Notes under the pieces: model-generated | What the model was told of the DNA's origin: nothing | The model's input: the letters and a program-made list of their open reading frames with translations, nothing else | The model's database searches: none | Part shown: one piece after another, positions 51,677-60,312 of the stretch | Position numbering within the stretch: the stretch's first letter is position 1 | Layout of the letters: every line of letters starts with the position of its first letter | Position numbers and translations under genes: made by a program | Assembly: GCA_016223135.1 (NCBI GenBank) | Contig: JACRPQ010000016.1 | Span: forward strand, 124,001 to 188,000 | From: Chloroflexota bacterium | GTDB lineage: Bacteria > Chloroflexota > Anaerolineae > Anaerolineales > Villigracilaceae | DNA: 64,000 bases | Reading direction: 5' to 3'

Positions 51677-53119
51677 ATGTTCGATATTGCAGGAAAAACA
51701 ATGAAGCCTATCTCGGAAGCGCGTTCCTCGGATGAGATGGAACGCTGGTGGACCATCCTGGCTGAGGAAGGGCGTGCAAAGAAGGCGATTGAGTCTCTGC
51801 AAAAAAGCATGACTTCCACGGAGATCGAAGCCCTGGCACGTCAGGTCTTTGAAGAAGTGAGTGTCCGTGCGGTGGATGCAGGAGTCTCATTACCCAAGGA
51901 ATACATCCTGCGGCTGATCGGGGAATTGTCTGGGATGGGTCCGCTATTGGAACTCATTGCCCGTTCAGACATCGAAGACATCGCCATCAACCTGGGGCAC
52001 ATCTATGTGTACACCACCAGCAACGGCTGGGAACATGCGGGTGCTGCACCGGATGGGATCGGGGATGCACTGCGAGTCATGATTGACCGCGCAGGACAAC
52101 GCGCGCCGACACCCGATTACCCGATTGCCGATGCGATGTTGCAGGTCATGGTTCCGCTTATAGATGGAACGGTTCGACGTAAGGGCGTGCGTATCAACTA
52201 TGTCATGCCACCTGCCTCGCCTTACGGTGACACCATTACGTTGCGTGTTTCGAATTATCGAACAGCATCTGATCTCACACAAGGAAGCCTTGCTTTACTT
52301 TGTCAAAACAGACTACCACCTGTCCCACGTCCGAAGTTCGATCCGAAAGATTTTCCGCGTGGTAATGGCATTCTCACGCCCGAAGCCGCGAATTATTTAT
52401 TGAGTGTAATGGTGCATGGTGGGACGCTCGTCATCGCTGGCACAACCGGTTCGGGCAAGACCTTTGTGGGGCAAAGAATTCTGCAGGAGATGTTGGATTA
52501 TTACCCGCGTGGTGCGATCCGTTTGTTTATCGTGGAAGACAGTAATGAAATTATCCTCAATGGTTGGAACGGGGATGGCAAGGCAGACACAGGAAACATC
52601 ATCTACACCGTAACCCGTCCCGAGATCCGTGGTGGTCCGCCACCGGTCACCATGTATGACCTGATCCGTTCAGCCTTGCGTTCCCGTCCACATGGAGTGG
52701 TGATCGGTGAAGCGCGCGGCGCCGAAGCCTGGGAGTTGATCCGTGCCGCAGCGACCGGGCATGGACATTCTGCTTTCACAATCCACGCCACCAGCGCCGA
52801 GCATGTCTGGCCACGCTTTTTGCAGGTGGTACAGGCTCATCCGGATGCGGCGCGCATGTCGGAGATCCAGATCGCGCAGTCGTTTGCAGAAGCAGTCACA
52901 GCAGCCGTGTATATCGAACGCAATCCGCAGCATGGACAGATCGTGCGCGAGATCGTGGAGGTGTCCACCATTGTGGAACGCACCGCTGCACGTCCATCCT
53001 TTTCCCCGTTGTTCAAATTTGAAGCCGGCAAGGGACTCGTTCCCACCGGCAATCGTCCCATGCGTCCGGGCTTTCGCGCCACGGACTTGAATATTTCTGA
53101 ATCCATGTTCAAACCATAG
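51677..53119 (+). CDS. TadA/CpaF/VirB11-type secretion ATPase
   Basis: The protein has 480 residues. Walker A is VIAGTTGSGKTFVGQ (about 253-267), the Asp box is IRLFIVEDSNEI, the conserved block is TMYDLIRSALRSRPHGVVIGEARGAEAW, and the His box is GHGHSAFTIHATS. The N-terminal domain contains the family's RLIGELSGMGPLLELIARSDIEDIAINLG. This hexameric ATPase would power pilus assembly or DNA transport with the TadB-like platform encoded at 10648. Confidence 0.88.
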   Translation: MFDIAGKTMKPISEARSSDEMERWWTILAEEGRAKKAIESLQKSMTSTEIEALARQVFEEVSVRAVDAGVSLPKEYILRLIGELSGMGPLLELIARSDIEDIAINLGHIYVYTTSNGWEHAGAAPDGIGDALRVMIDRAGQRAPTPDYPIADAMLQVMVPLIDGTVRRKGVRINYVMPPASPYGDTITLRVSNYRTASDLTQGSLALLCQNRLPPVPRPKFDPKDFPRGNGILTPEAANYLLSVMVHGGTLVIAGTTGSGKTFVGQRILQEMLDYYPRGAIRLFIVEDSNEIILNGWNGDGKADTGNIIYTVTRPEIRGGPPPVTMYDLIRSALRSRPHGVVIGEARGAEAWELIRAAATGHGHSAFTIHATSAEHVWPRFLQVVQAHPDAARMSEIQIAQSFAEAVTAAVYIERNPQHGQIVREIVEVSTIVERTAARPSFSPLFKFEAGKGLVPTGNRPMRPGFRATDLNISESMFKP

Positions 53120-53128
53120 GAGACCCAT

Positions 53129-53404
53129 ATGGCAAAAAGATCGAAACGATTACCTCAAATGATTGCAAGAGGCTTTGAGATTATGTTGAAGTCCATCCCT
53201 GCAGACGCCCTGGTCAACCAAACCGGGGCAGAAGAGGCTATTCAACGCTATCGTGTTCGCCCGGATAATCATCTTACAAGTGCGTTTTCCGATCTGTTAC
53301 AGGAGATAAATCCTTGTATCGATTCAAAAAAACTGCAGGAGGCAGACGTTGATATCGCCCTCCTGCAAGTGAAGGCAGACCTTAAGTCATGGAGTTTCCA
53401 ATGA
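53129..53404 (+). CDS. Unknown 91-residue protein
   Basis: A basic N-terminus (KRSKRLPQM) is followed by a helical acidic body (SAFSDLLQEINPC). It has an AGGAG-like GGAGACC upstream and lies 9 bases after TadA. Its stop overlaps the next start. No family is recognised. Confidence 0.55.
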   Translation: MAKRSKRLPQMIARGFEIMLKSIPADALVNQTGAEEAIQRYRVRPDNHLTSAFSDLLQEINPCIDSKKLQEADVDIALLQVKADLKSWSFQ

Positions 53405-53922
53405 ATGATGTGGGAACAACCCATGCTTTTGTGTTGAGTAAAGGGTTTGCGCAGGTCGGCAATCACTCGGCATTGATCGGCGAGGATGACACCAGACGCC
53501 TGTTTGCCGAAGTGTATGCCGACCCGGATCGTCCCGATGTGCGACCGCAGGAGGCATACAAGTCCATTCTCTCCTCGATCCAACCTGGCTGGACATTACG
53601 TTTACTCCAATTGTTCTGGCCCGACCCGGAACCGAGGTTGGAATTCCAAAAGCAGGTTAGTCGATGGGAAACTCCTGTTTCAGAGGGCTTGGATATTCTG
53701 CATCAGGGCTTATCCCTTGCTGTGCAGGAATATCCACTGCCCTTTGTGCGGCGGACCGTATTGGAATTTGTATTACCAGGTGATGAGGGCATCGCCTGGT
53801 GGGAGGGGCTGAGTGGATTGTGTGCCGGCTTCGGGTTGCGAATTCGGTATCTGGATCGGAATGCAATTGAGGGATTAACCCGCTGGGTTCTCAATCCTCA
53901 ACTTGACTACAATTTTAAATAG
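53401..53922 (+). CDS. Unknown protein ending the Tad-like operon
   Basis: The start at 53401 has GGAG 6 bases upstream and overlaps the preceding stop (ATGA). The protein has 173 residues, soluble, mixed alpha/beta, with LRLLQLFWPDPEPRLEFQKQV. It resembles the N-terminal segment found in some VirB4-type proteins, and VirB4 itself is separated by two cargo insertions (next + gene of the machine at 60364). That relation is an inference. Confidence 0.55.
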   Translation: MNDVGTTHAFVLSKGFAQVGNHSALIGEDDTRRLFAEVYADPDRPDVRPQEAYKSILSSIQPGWTLRLLQLFWPDPEPRLEFQKQVSRWETPVSEGLDILHQGLSLAVQEYPLPFVRRTVLEFVLPGDEGIAWWEGLSGLCAGFGLRIRYLDRNAIEGLTRWVLNPQLDYNFK

Positions 53923-53937
53923 TGAAAACTAAAAGAT

Positions 53938-55140
53938 TTACTGGTTTGAAATTAATTCGCCCCATCTTCTTTCCAAGACTGGTCCATGAATGCTGTCAAG
54001 AAATATCAATGCAGCTCTCGTTGCATCAACTGAACTCAAGAAATCTCTTGTTTGTCCTTTAACCCCCTTCTCGTGTAACTCATTGAGTATTAGCTCAGCT
54101 TCAGAAAGCATTTTGTTATAAATGTTAAGTGTTGATCGAAATGAGGAACCGGCAAGCTCTTTGGCTTGGATTTCAAGATGATACAAATAATGTCTAAAAG
54201 ACTCGGCGTCTGCCCAACCACTCGCGGATGGTTGTGGCGCGGAGAATACAACATCACTAAATCTTGAGGATGGAATTGCTCTCAATTTATCTCCAACTCC
54301 TAATCTTGATCCAATATCCAGAAATGCCAAGGTGTATTCACTAAATACCTGTGGGCAATAATACCAAGTTGTTCTTCGCTTCACTTCATCTTCGTACTGG
54401 CTTCTAAATTTTTCAGGAAAAAAGGAACGTACATTCATCCAATTACCTGATGCTATTGCTGTTGCCCCAGCGCATGCCATAATTAATTGTTGCTGATTCG
54501 AGTATCCAACAATAACATGGGATCCCAATTTCCTTAACCCGATGACCAAATCGAGACTATTTGCCAGCCACTGAGGATCGTCGACTAGGTAATTGTAATT
54601 TGGATGTTCCAACACAAGATAATATCCATATACTGGATTTAGTTCCGCCATTTCGATAATTTTGCTTATTTGTTCATTAGACTTTACTACGTTACTTGAC
54701 AGGCATATCGTAATTATTGCCGGCATATCTGTGAGATTTTTGGCAGCCAGCCGCAAAGAGTTTTGGGATTCAATCCAAATATCGTCAACGTTTTCAGCCC
54801 GCTCTCCAGGAATGATTAAATAAGCCGCTCCACACTTATTGTTTGTTTCAATAAGTGAAGACATCATAATTTCTTTGTTGTTATCGGAAAAGCCCTGTGT
54901 GTCATAATCTTTTGGCCAGTATGCGTGTGAAATTAATCTATGGTGATCAGCTCTAGGTAAATAGAATTGAGGATCAATCAAAATTCGACCATTTCGATCC
55001 TGCAATTCCCTGCTGATTTGAACTAACTGTTTGGGGTTTAAATCTCTCGGACTCAATATGGCAGTTCCGCCTCCCCACTCATCGAAAAGATCCCGTGATA
55101 ACCCCATCATTCCATAACCAAATTGCAGGTACAGTTCCAT
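53938..55140 (-). CDS. Unknown 400-residue protein of a three-gene inverted cargo (TIM-barrel-like)
   Basis: I do not recognise a family with certainty. The alternation of strands and helices (VYGYYLVLEHPNYNYL, SHVIVGYSN, CAGATAIASGNWMNVRSFFPEKF) suggests a TIM barrel, with a C-terminal helical part. The AGATAIASG-like loop recalls phosphate-binding glycine loops of barrels. It starts 2 bases from the kinase gene end, so kinase and barrel are co-transcribed. It is AT-rich and on the minus strand, unlike flanking transfer genes. Confidence 0.6.
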   Translation of the reverse strand: MELYLQFGYGMMGLSRDLFDEWGGGTAILSPRDLNPKQLVQISRELQDRNGRILIDPQFYLPRADHHRLISHAYWPKDYDTQGFSDNNKEIMMSSLIETNNKCGAAYLIIPGERAENVDDIWIESQNSLRLAAKNLTDMPAIITICLSSNVVKSNEQISKIIEMAELNPVYGYYLVLEHPNYNYLVDDPQWLANSLDLVIGLRKLGSHVIVGYSNQQQLIMACAGATAIASGNWMNVRSFFPEKFRSQYEDEVKRRTTWYYCPQVFSEYTLAFLDIGSRLGVGDKLRAIPSSRFSDVVFSAPQPSASGWADAESFRHYLYHLEIQAKELAGSSFRSTLNIYNKMLSEAELILNELHEKGVKGQTRDFLSSVDATRAALIFLDSIHGPVLERRWGELISNQ

Positions 55141-55142
55141 GA

Positions 55143-55985
55143 TTAATCTCCCATAGATTTACGGATTTCATTAAACCATTCAAATGCCTCTTTGCAATTG
55201 TCAGGGCGTTGGTGAGGGTATTTCTGTGTCAACGATGAGATAAAACCGGAGTATTTATTTTCGACATCCCAACTCAGTTTAAGCACGGGAAGAGGTTGTG
55301 TTTCAACTCGCCTTAAAACTTCAAGCCTGTCCCGAGCACCAACGATAAAAGGATTTTTTCCTGATGCTGCCTCATAAAGAGTAATTCCAATTGCAAAAAG
55401 ATCTGCTCGTCCATCAATGTTTTTTTTGAGATTTCTGAATTGTTCCGGGGCACCATACCCTGGAGTGTGCGGACCAAGTACCGCATCTGTTTTTGTTTTG
55501 GATTCCAAATCTAATATTCTTGCTATCCCAAAATCTAACAGCCAAGCCTTGCCGTTTCTATCAATTTTTATATTATCTGGTTTGATGTCTCTATGAACAA
55601 TTTTGTTCTCTTCCGCATTCATTGCCACGAACACAAGATCGTACGTCAGCTGGAGAAGTTGATTGCGTGAAAGTTTACGGTTTCCCAATAAATCAGACAA
55701 AGATATACCGTCTATATACTCTTCCAAGATAACTACAAGTCCGCCAATTTGGGTAGGCACTAGCTTTACCTCAAAAATTTGGGGAACATTATTAGGTATC
55801 CGTTGGACTGCTTCTATCTCTCTATCAAGCCGATTTTCATTTCCCGGTTTAATGATTTTGAGAACAATGTTTTTGTACTTGGGATGAATGCAAGTAAACA
55901 CCCATTTTTGCCCACCCTCTGCCAGGACACGAATGCCTGATAATTCAGGAAAAAGTTGCTTTACCCATTCAACATTTATACTCAT
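55143..55985 (-). CDS. Eukaryotic-type Ser/Thr protein kinase, cytoplasmic
   Basis: The protein has 280 residues, a kinase domain only with no membrane or sensor domain. Features: glycine loop LAEGGQKWVF, VLKIIKP (ATP lysine), IVHRDIKPDNIKI (catalytic loop with Asp and Asn), LLDFGIARI (DFG), and GYGAPEQ (APE). It is AT-rich. Soluble kinases next to nucleases are known in defence loci, where phosphorylation triggers self-killing or inactivation. It overlaps the upstream gene by 17 bases. Confidence 0.85.
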   Translation of the reverse strand: MSINVEWVKQLFPELSGIRVLAEGGQKWVFTCIHPKYKNIVLKIIKPGNENRLDREIEAVQRIPNNVPQIFEVKLVPTQIGGLVVILEEYIDGISLSDLLGNRKLSRNQLLQLTYDLVFVAMNAEENKIVHRDIKPDNIKIDRNGKAWLLDFGIARILDLESKTKTDAVLGPHTPGYGAPEQFRNLKKNIDGRADLFAIGITLYEAASGKNPFIVGARDRLEVLRRVETQPLPVLKLSWDVENKYSGFISSLTQKYPHQRPDNCKEAFEWFNEIRKSMGD

Positions 55986-56658
55986 TCATCCCCCCTTGTG
56001 TGTAAGCCCAAACAAGATCATTAAGTAGCCAAGATAGATATGACTGAGGTAACGGCTGTTTTTTTGCGTTGATAATTGGTTTTTCAACCTGGGTACTATG
56101 AGACCATATTCCAACCCCATATTTTTTTGCTTGCTCAACCGTTTTTAATTTTCGAACGGATGTAGGAGTTAATAAGTAGGATTCCGAAGAAAATCTTAAG
56201 TTCAACAACGCCTGTTCTAATGCTCTTTCGGAGGCTGACATCTTCGCTTCAAAGGTGATAATCTTTTTTACTGCGAATATTTTTTTGAATGTATTCAATA
56301 CCCAGCCGTTTTTGCTCTCTTTGATAATACCAGAAAGCTGAAGGCGGCGAAGTGAATGGTCTAATCCACGAGGAAAGAAGGATTGTAAGGGTTCCTTTTT
56401 TTGGGCACCCTTTGCGTGTAAGAACTGTATTAATTTGTAGTCATTTGTTTCAAGATTTAGTCGGCTTTTGCCCCATTCATTTGTGGCTGTCCTATCCCAA
56501 TAAATGAATACAATATCGGGCACTGAATTAATAAGCTGAGGCTCAATAAGTACGGAAATGAAAACATCTTTCTCCAAAGGGATAAACGAATCGATAAAAT
56601 TAACTACCAGATCCGACTCTGGTCCTTTTCTTGAAGGTCGACCATGAATGTTATACAA
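55969..56658 (-). CDS. PD-(D/E)XK-like nuclease with inserted winged helix
   Basis: The protein has 229 residues. VPDIVFIYW (D48) and IITFEAKMSASERALEQAL (E137, K139 and Q149) form a PD-(D/E)XK set. Between them (about 70-125) lies a winged-helix-like insertion, YKLIQFLHAKGAQ ... LRRLQLSGIIKESKNGW. The combination suggests a sequence-sensing nuclease. It is first in the three-gene inverted operon and could be its effector or sensor. Assignment rests on motifs. Confidence 0.65.
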   Translation of the reverse strand: MYNIHGRPSRKGPESDLVVNFIDSFIPLEKDVFISVLIEPQLINSVPDIVFIYWDRTATNEWGKSRLNLETNDYKLIQFLHAKGAQKKEPLQSFFPRGLDHSLRRLQLSGIIKESKNGWVLNTFKKIFAVKKIITFEAKMSASERALEQALLNLRFSSESYLLTPTSVRKLKTVEQAKKYGVGIWSHSTQVEKPIINAKKQPLPQSYLSWLLNDLVWAYTQGGMNEYKC

Positions 56659-56799
56659 TTGCTCCTCCAGTTTGTGATTTTAAAACATCCCATTAAATCC
56701 AGCAATGTTAACACCCTGACTCGTTGGTTTATTATATACCCTGTTGATGATAGATAATAAACTGATATTCCAATTATCATTCAAAATCCTCATTAATTC

Positions 56800-56855
56800 T
56801 TACCGACACGGACGGACCACCCGTCCGTGTTTTTTTATATCATGCCGCCCATGTC
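56800..56855 (+). repeat. Direct repeat copy 1 flanking the lux-like cassette
   Basis: This 56-base segment, from the CCGACAC box to the start codon, matches 60313-60368 with about six differences and no gap. The two copies bracket the 3.5-kb lux-like cassette. Confidence 0.8.
56803..56843 (+). promoter_or_regulatory. Element promoter D (CCGACAC-N28-TATCAT) with embedded terminator hairpin
   Basis: CCGACAC is at 56803-56809 and TATCAT at 56838-56843. The ACACGGACGG/CCGTCCGTGT hairpin plus T run ends immediately before the -10. ATG 56851 follows 7 bases past the -10. It is a near copy of promoter E. Confidence 0.74.
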
Positions 56856-58332
56856 ATCCGATCACCCCATCCAAATTCCCTTCATCCTGCGCGGTCAGGA
56901 AATTGCCGCGCAGGATCTGTTGTATCAAAGCCGGGACAAAAGGATTGAATTTTCATATCCCGACCCGCGCCCCCTGCTTGACCGGATCGTGCTTTCGGAT
57001 CCGGCACAACTCCAGCGCGACTTTGCCTCCATGCGTGTCAGTGAGATCATCGACTTTCTTGCCGAAGCAGGCAAAGCCATGACCCTTAATCATGCCCGCA
57101 TGGAACAGGCTTGTCGTTTCAGCGTGCCGTTCAGCGCCCTGCCGGAGTCCATCGTGCGCGGCAGTTATGACCTGATCCCGATTGTGTTCTCGAAGCTGGC
57201 GTTGCGCACGATGGTCGAGAATGAGATCGGCTCAAAGTATCTGGACGGCTGGGTCGAGATGCCCTATGCGGACAAGATCGCCAGACGACGAGCCTATGGA
57301 GCGCGCACCCTGCATTTCATCTCCGGCAATGTCCCGGTCGTGGCTGCCCTGAGCATCGCCCGCGCAGCGCTGATCAAGTCGGACAACATCATCAAGGTCA
57401 CGCCTAACGATCCGCTCACAGCCGCTGCCATCGTCGGCGCGATGCTGGATATCGATCCAAATCATCCGGTCACCAAACATTTCTCGGTCGTATATTGGTC
57501 AAAGGAACTGCAGGACTTCGAGCATGAGCTGATCCAACCCCGCTATCTGGAAAAGATCATCTCCTGGGGCGGCGCTCTGGGCGGGATCAACTCGACGCTA
57601 AACCACGGCAACCTGCAAGCCTCCGGCATTGATGTGATCGCCCTCGGTCCGAAGTTCAGCATTTCCATTTTAGGACGTGAAGCCTTTCAATCCAGTGCGG
57701 AGATCGAAAAGGTCGCCAGGCTTACCGCCAAAGATGCAGGTTCCTTCAACATGGAGTCCTGCGGTTCGTCGCGTTTCCATTTTGTGCAGGCATCCCCTGG
57801 TCAGGCGATGGAATATGCGCGACGTTTATATGATCACATGCAGTACCAGGACCCATCCTTGAGTGCCATGCCGAAGAATTTCCCAGCTGACCTGCGGGAT
57901 GAGATCAACGCTGCCCGCGCCCAGGACGATTTCTATTATGTCGTCGGCGGGGATAGGAACGAAGGCGCTGTAGTGGTAAGTCTGACCGGTGAACTGCCCG
58001 ACTTCTTCCCAATGCACAAGGTTGTGGTGGTCATCCCCTATGAAAATCCGCTGCAACTCGTAGATCGAATCCATCCTTCCACGCAAACTGTTGGCATCTA
58101 CCCCGAAACCCTCAAGCAACCCTTACGCGACCTCCTGGTCGCACGCGGCGTGTGTCGTTTCATTTCCATCGGACACACCGTGGAGTATTCCATCGGCGGT
58201 CCCTTCAATTCAACCGAGATTATGCGGCGCGCCTGCCGCTGGATCCTGGATGAGTCTTATCCATCCAAATGGGAACTGCCCGGCTTCTATCTGCGCAAAG
58301 CCTGGCAGATCCTCAAACACCATATTCTTTAG
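56851..58332 (+). CDS. luxC: LuxC-family acyl-CoA reductase
   Basis: The predicted leaderless start is 56851; the frame also opens at 56827 in the promoter. The protein has 493 residues. It shows the LuxC fold with HFISGNVPVVAALSIARAALIKSD (nucleotide-binding part) and NMESCGSSRFHF, giving C304 as acyl-thioester cysteine. LuxC reduces activated fatty acids to aldehydes with NADPH, using acyl groups supplied by LuxE. The luxE-type gene follows 12 bases downstream. No luxA, luxB or luxD is seen, so light emission is not implied. Confidence 0.88.
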   Translation: MSSDHPIQIPFILRGQEIAAQDLLYQSRDKRIEFSYPDPRPLLDRIVLSDPAQLQRDFASMRVSEIIDFLAEAGKAMTLNHARMEQACRFSVPFSALPESIVRGSYDLIPIVFSKLALRTMVENEIGSKYLDGWVEMPYADKIARRRAYGARTLHFISGNVPVVAALSIARAALIKSDNIIKVTPNDPLTAAAIVGAMLDIDPNHPVTKHFSVVYWSKELQDFEHELIQPRYLEKIISWGGALGGINSTLNHGNLQASGIDVIALGPKFSISILGREAFQSSAEIEKVARLTAKDAGSFNMESCGSSRFHFVQASPGQAMEYARRLYDHMQYQDPSLSAMPKNFPADLRDEINAARAQDDFYYVVGGDRNEGAVVVSLTGELPDFFPMHKVVVVIPYENPLQLVDRIHPSTQTVGIYPETLKQPLRDLLVARGVCRFISIGHTVEYSIGGPFNSTEIMRRACRWILDESYPSKWELPGFYLRKAWQILKHHIL

Positions 58333-58344
58333 GAGCTTCATTTC

Positions 58345-59739
58345 ATGACCGACCATATTCTTTCGGGCACACCCGAATCCTGGACGCGCCTGCCGGTCCA
58401 GACCTTGTTCTCGCTTTCAAAAAGTGAACTGGACTCTTTGCAGTTGCATTGGGCGCAAACCCGCTTCCAACAACTACAGGAGCGCATTCCCGCCTTGGAT
58501 GCCTTGACAGAAAAGCAGGGCGTGAAGATCATCACGGACTTTGAGACTCTTGCAACCATCCTCTTCACCCATCAGGTCTACAAGAACTATCCCTTTGCGT
58601 TCATCGAGCGCAAGCTCTTCACCGAATTGACACGCTGGCTGAACAAGTTGACCGCACATGACCTCTCCTCGCTCGACATGCGCGGCGTGAACACCATCGA
58701 TGAATGGCTCACGCGTCTGGATGAAGCCGGCATGTTCGTCTTTCATTCAACCGGCACGAGCGGCAAGTTGAGTTTCTTCCCACGCAGCCAGACGGAAAAG
58801 GAAGCCTGGGTCGAAGGGACCTACACCTTCCTCGAAGCCTTCATGCCGGGCATCCGCGATCTTCATCTGCCGGTCTTCTGGCCCGCATATCGCAGCGGAC
58901 GGCAGGCGTCCATGCGCCTGATCACACATTTCGGTCCGGCGCTCGCGGGTAGTGATGCGGAATATCACAGCCTGTTCAACGCACCCATGTCGGCGGATTT
59001 CATGTCGCTGGCCATGCGTATGAAACATGCCCAGGAACACGGCGACCTGACGGCGATGGATACGATCAAAGCCATCTTCAAAACGAAGGGCGAGATCGTC
59101 ACGCTGAAAGCACGCAGAGCAGGTCTCACCAAAGCCTTCTTCGACAAGATGGTGCGCGAGTATCGCGGTCGGCGGGTCTTCCTGATGGCTTCCGCCACGG
59201 ATCTCCTGGATGTGGCAGTCGAGGGCTTGGCAGCCGGACAGGAGAGAGTCTTTGCGTCCGACTCGGTTCTTTTGACCGGCGGTGGTTTCAAAGGACGCAA
59301 GACAATAGCCGATTGGAAGGGCATCCTCAAAAAATTCTACGGCGTGGATCAGGTCTTCATGTCCTATGGCATGACCGAACTCAACACCTACAACATCGCC
59401 TGTTCAAAGGGCGTCTATCACGTCTTCCCCTGGAACATCCCAATGGTATTAAACCCGGACGGTACGCCTTTACCGTGCAGCGGAGTACAGACCGGTCGCG
59501 CTGGTTATTTCGATCTACTCGCTCAAACTTATTGGGGCGGCATCCTGACCGGCGACCGCATCACGGTTCACTATGATGATGAATGTGGTTGCGGTTGGAA
59601 GGGTCCGTGGATCGAAGACAACGTACAGCGCTTCACGGAACTGATGGGCGGCGAGGACATCATCTCCTGCGCCGGTGTGCAGTCGGCATACAGCGATTTC
59701 ATGGAATACATCGCCGCCGATGTGCCGGAGGGAGCGTAG
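58345..59739 (+). CDS. luxE: LuxE-family acyl-protein synthetase
   Basis: The protein has 464 residues. FVFHSTGTSGKLSFFPR (about 130-146) is the ATP-binding signature of acyl-activating enzymes, and SDSVLLTGGGFKGRKT, FMSYGMTELNTYN and GDRITVHYDDECGCG are the LuxE-type core. It activates a fatty acid to acyl-AMP and passes it to the LuxC-type partner. Length matches the larger LuxE-like proteins outside Vibrio. It starts 12 bases after luxC, after AGGAGC. Confidence 0.85.
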   Translation: MTDHILSGTPESWTRLPVQTLFSLSKSELDSLQLHWAQTRFQQLQERIPALDALTEKQGVKIITDFETLATILFTHQVYKNYPFAFIERKLFTELTRWLNKLTAHDLSSLDMRGVNTIDEWLTRLDEAGMFVFHSTGTSGKLSFFPRSQTEKEAWVEGTYTFLEAFMPGIRDLHLPVFWPAYRSGRQASMRLITHFGPALAGSDAEYHSLFNAPMSADFMSLAMRMKHAQEHGDLTAMDTIKAIFKTKGEIVTLKARRAGLTKAFFDKMVREYRGRRVFLMASATDLLDVAVEGLAAGQERVFASDSVLLTGGGFKGRKTIADWKGILKKFYGVDQVFMSYGMTELNTYNIACSKGVYHVFPWNIPMVLNPDGTPLPCSGVQTGRAGYFDLLAQTYWGGILTGDRITVHYDDECGCGWKGPWIEDNVQRFTELMGGEDIISCAGVQSAYSDFMEYIAADVPEGA

Positions 59740-59744
59740 GTAGT

Positions 59745-60296
59745 ATGGACGTTGCCGCATTGACCATGCTGGTTTTTGGCATGGTGATCGTGGGATCAGG
59801 GTTGACCGGACTCCTCGCACCACAGCTCCTTCTGAATGTGTTGGGCATATCGGACAGCGGTTCTGCCAATCAACTATTTCTGATGGCAACCTCCCAGGCA
59901 TCGCTGGCGATGGGACTGTATTACATTCTGGCTTCCGTCAACGAAACACGCATCTTTTTTCAATGGAGCGTGCCCTTGCGGATCATCAACTTCCTGGTGT
60001 TTGCCGTCATGATCCCACTAGGCATTGCACCAACCCAATGGCTGCTGGTGGCAGGGCTCGAACTGGCAGGCGCATTGGCAACAGCGATTGCATTGGCTTG
60101 CAAAAGCGACTTCACATACAACCCGTTCCATGTAGTACGGATTGCCAGCCTGACTCTGGCTTTGATTGGAGGCGTCCTCGCGTTCAAGCCATTTGGCATC
60201 TATGGCAGCACATCCACCTTCCTGTTGATCTCCAGCGCCGGCATGATCTACACCTATCGCCGTTTCGCGCCTGCCATCCCGGATCCATCCCAATAA
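59745..60296 (+). CDS. Four-to-five-helix membrane protein of the lux-like cassette
   Basis: The start is taken at 59745 with GGAGGG upstream; a longer frame to 59583 overlaps luxE. The protein has 183 residues, all hydrophobic helices (MLVFGMVIVGSGLTGLLAP, LMATSQASLAMGLYYI, GLELAGALATAIALA). It resembles DUF4345-like proteins; no activity is known. Its position suggests a role in aldehyde or lipid product handling. Confidence 0.6.
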   Translation: MDVAALTMLVFGMVIVGSGLTGLLAPQLLLNVLGISDSGSANQLFLMATSQASLAMGLYYILASVNETRIFFQWSVPLRIINFLVFAVMIPLGIAPTQWLLVAGLELAGALATAIALACKSDFTYNPFHVVRIASLTLALIGGVLAFKPFGIYGSTSTFLLISSAGMIYTYRRFAPAIPDPSQ

Positions 60297-60312
60297 AACA
60301 ATCCAGCCTCCC

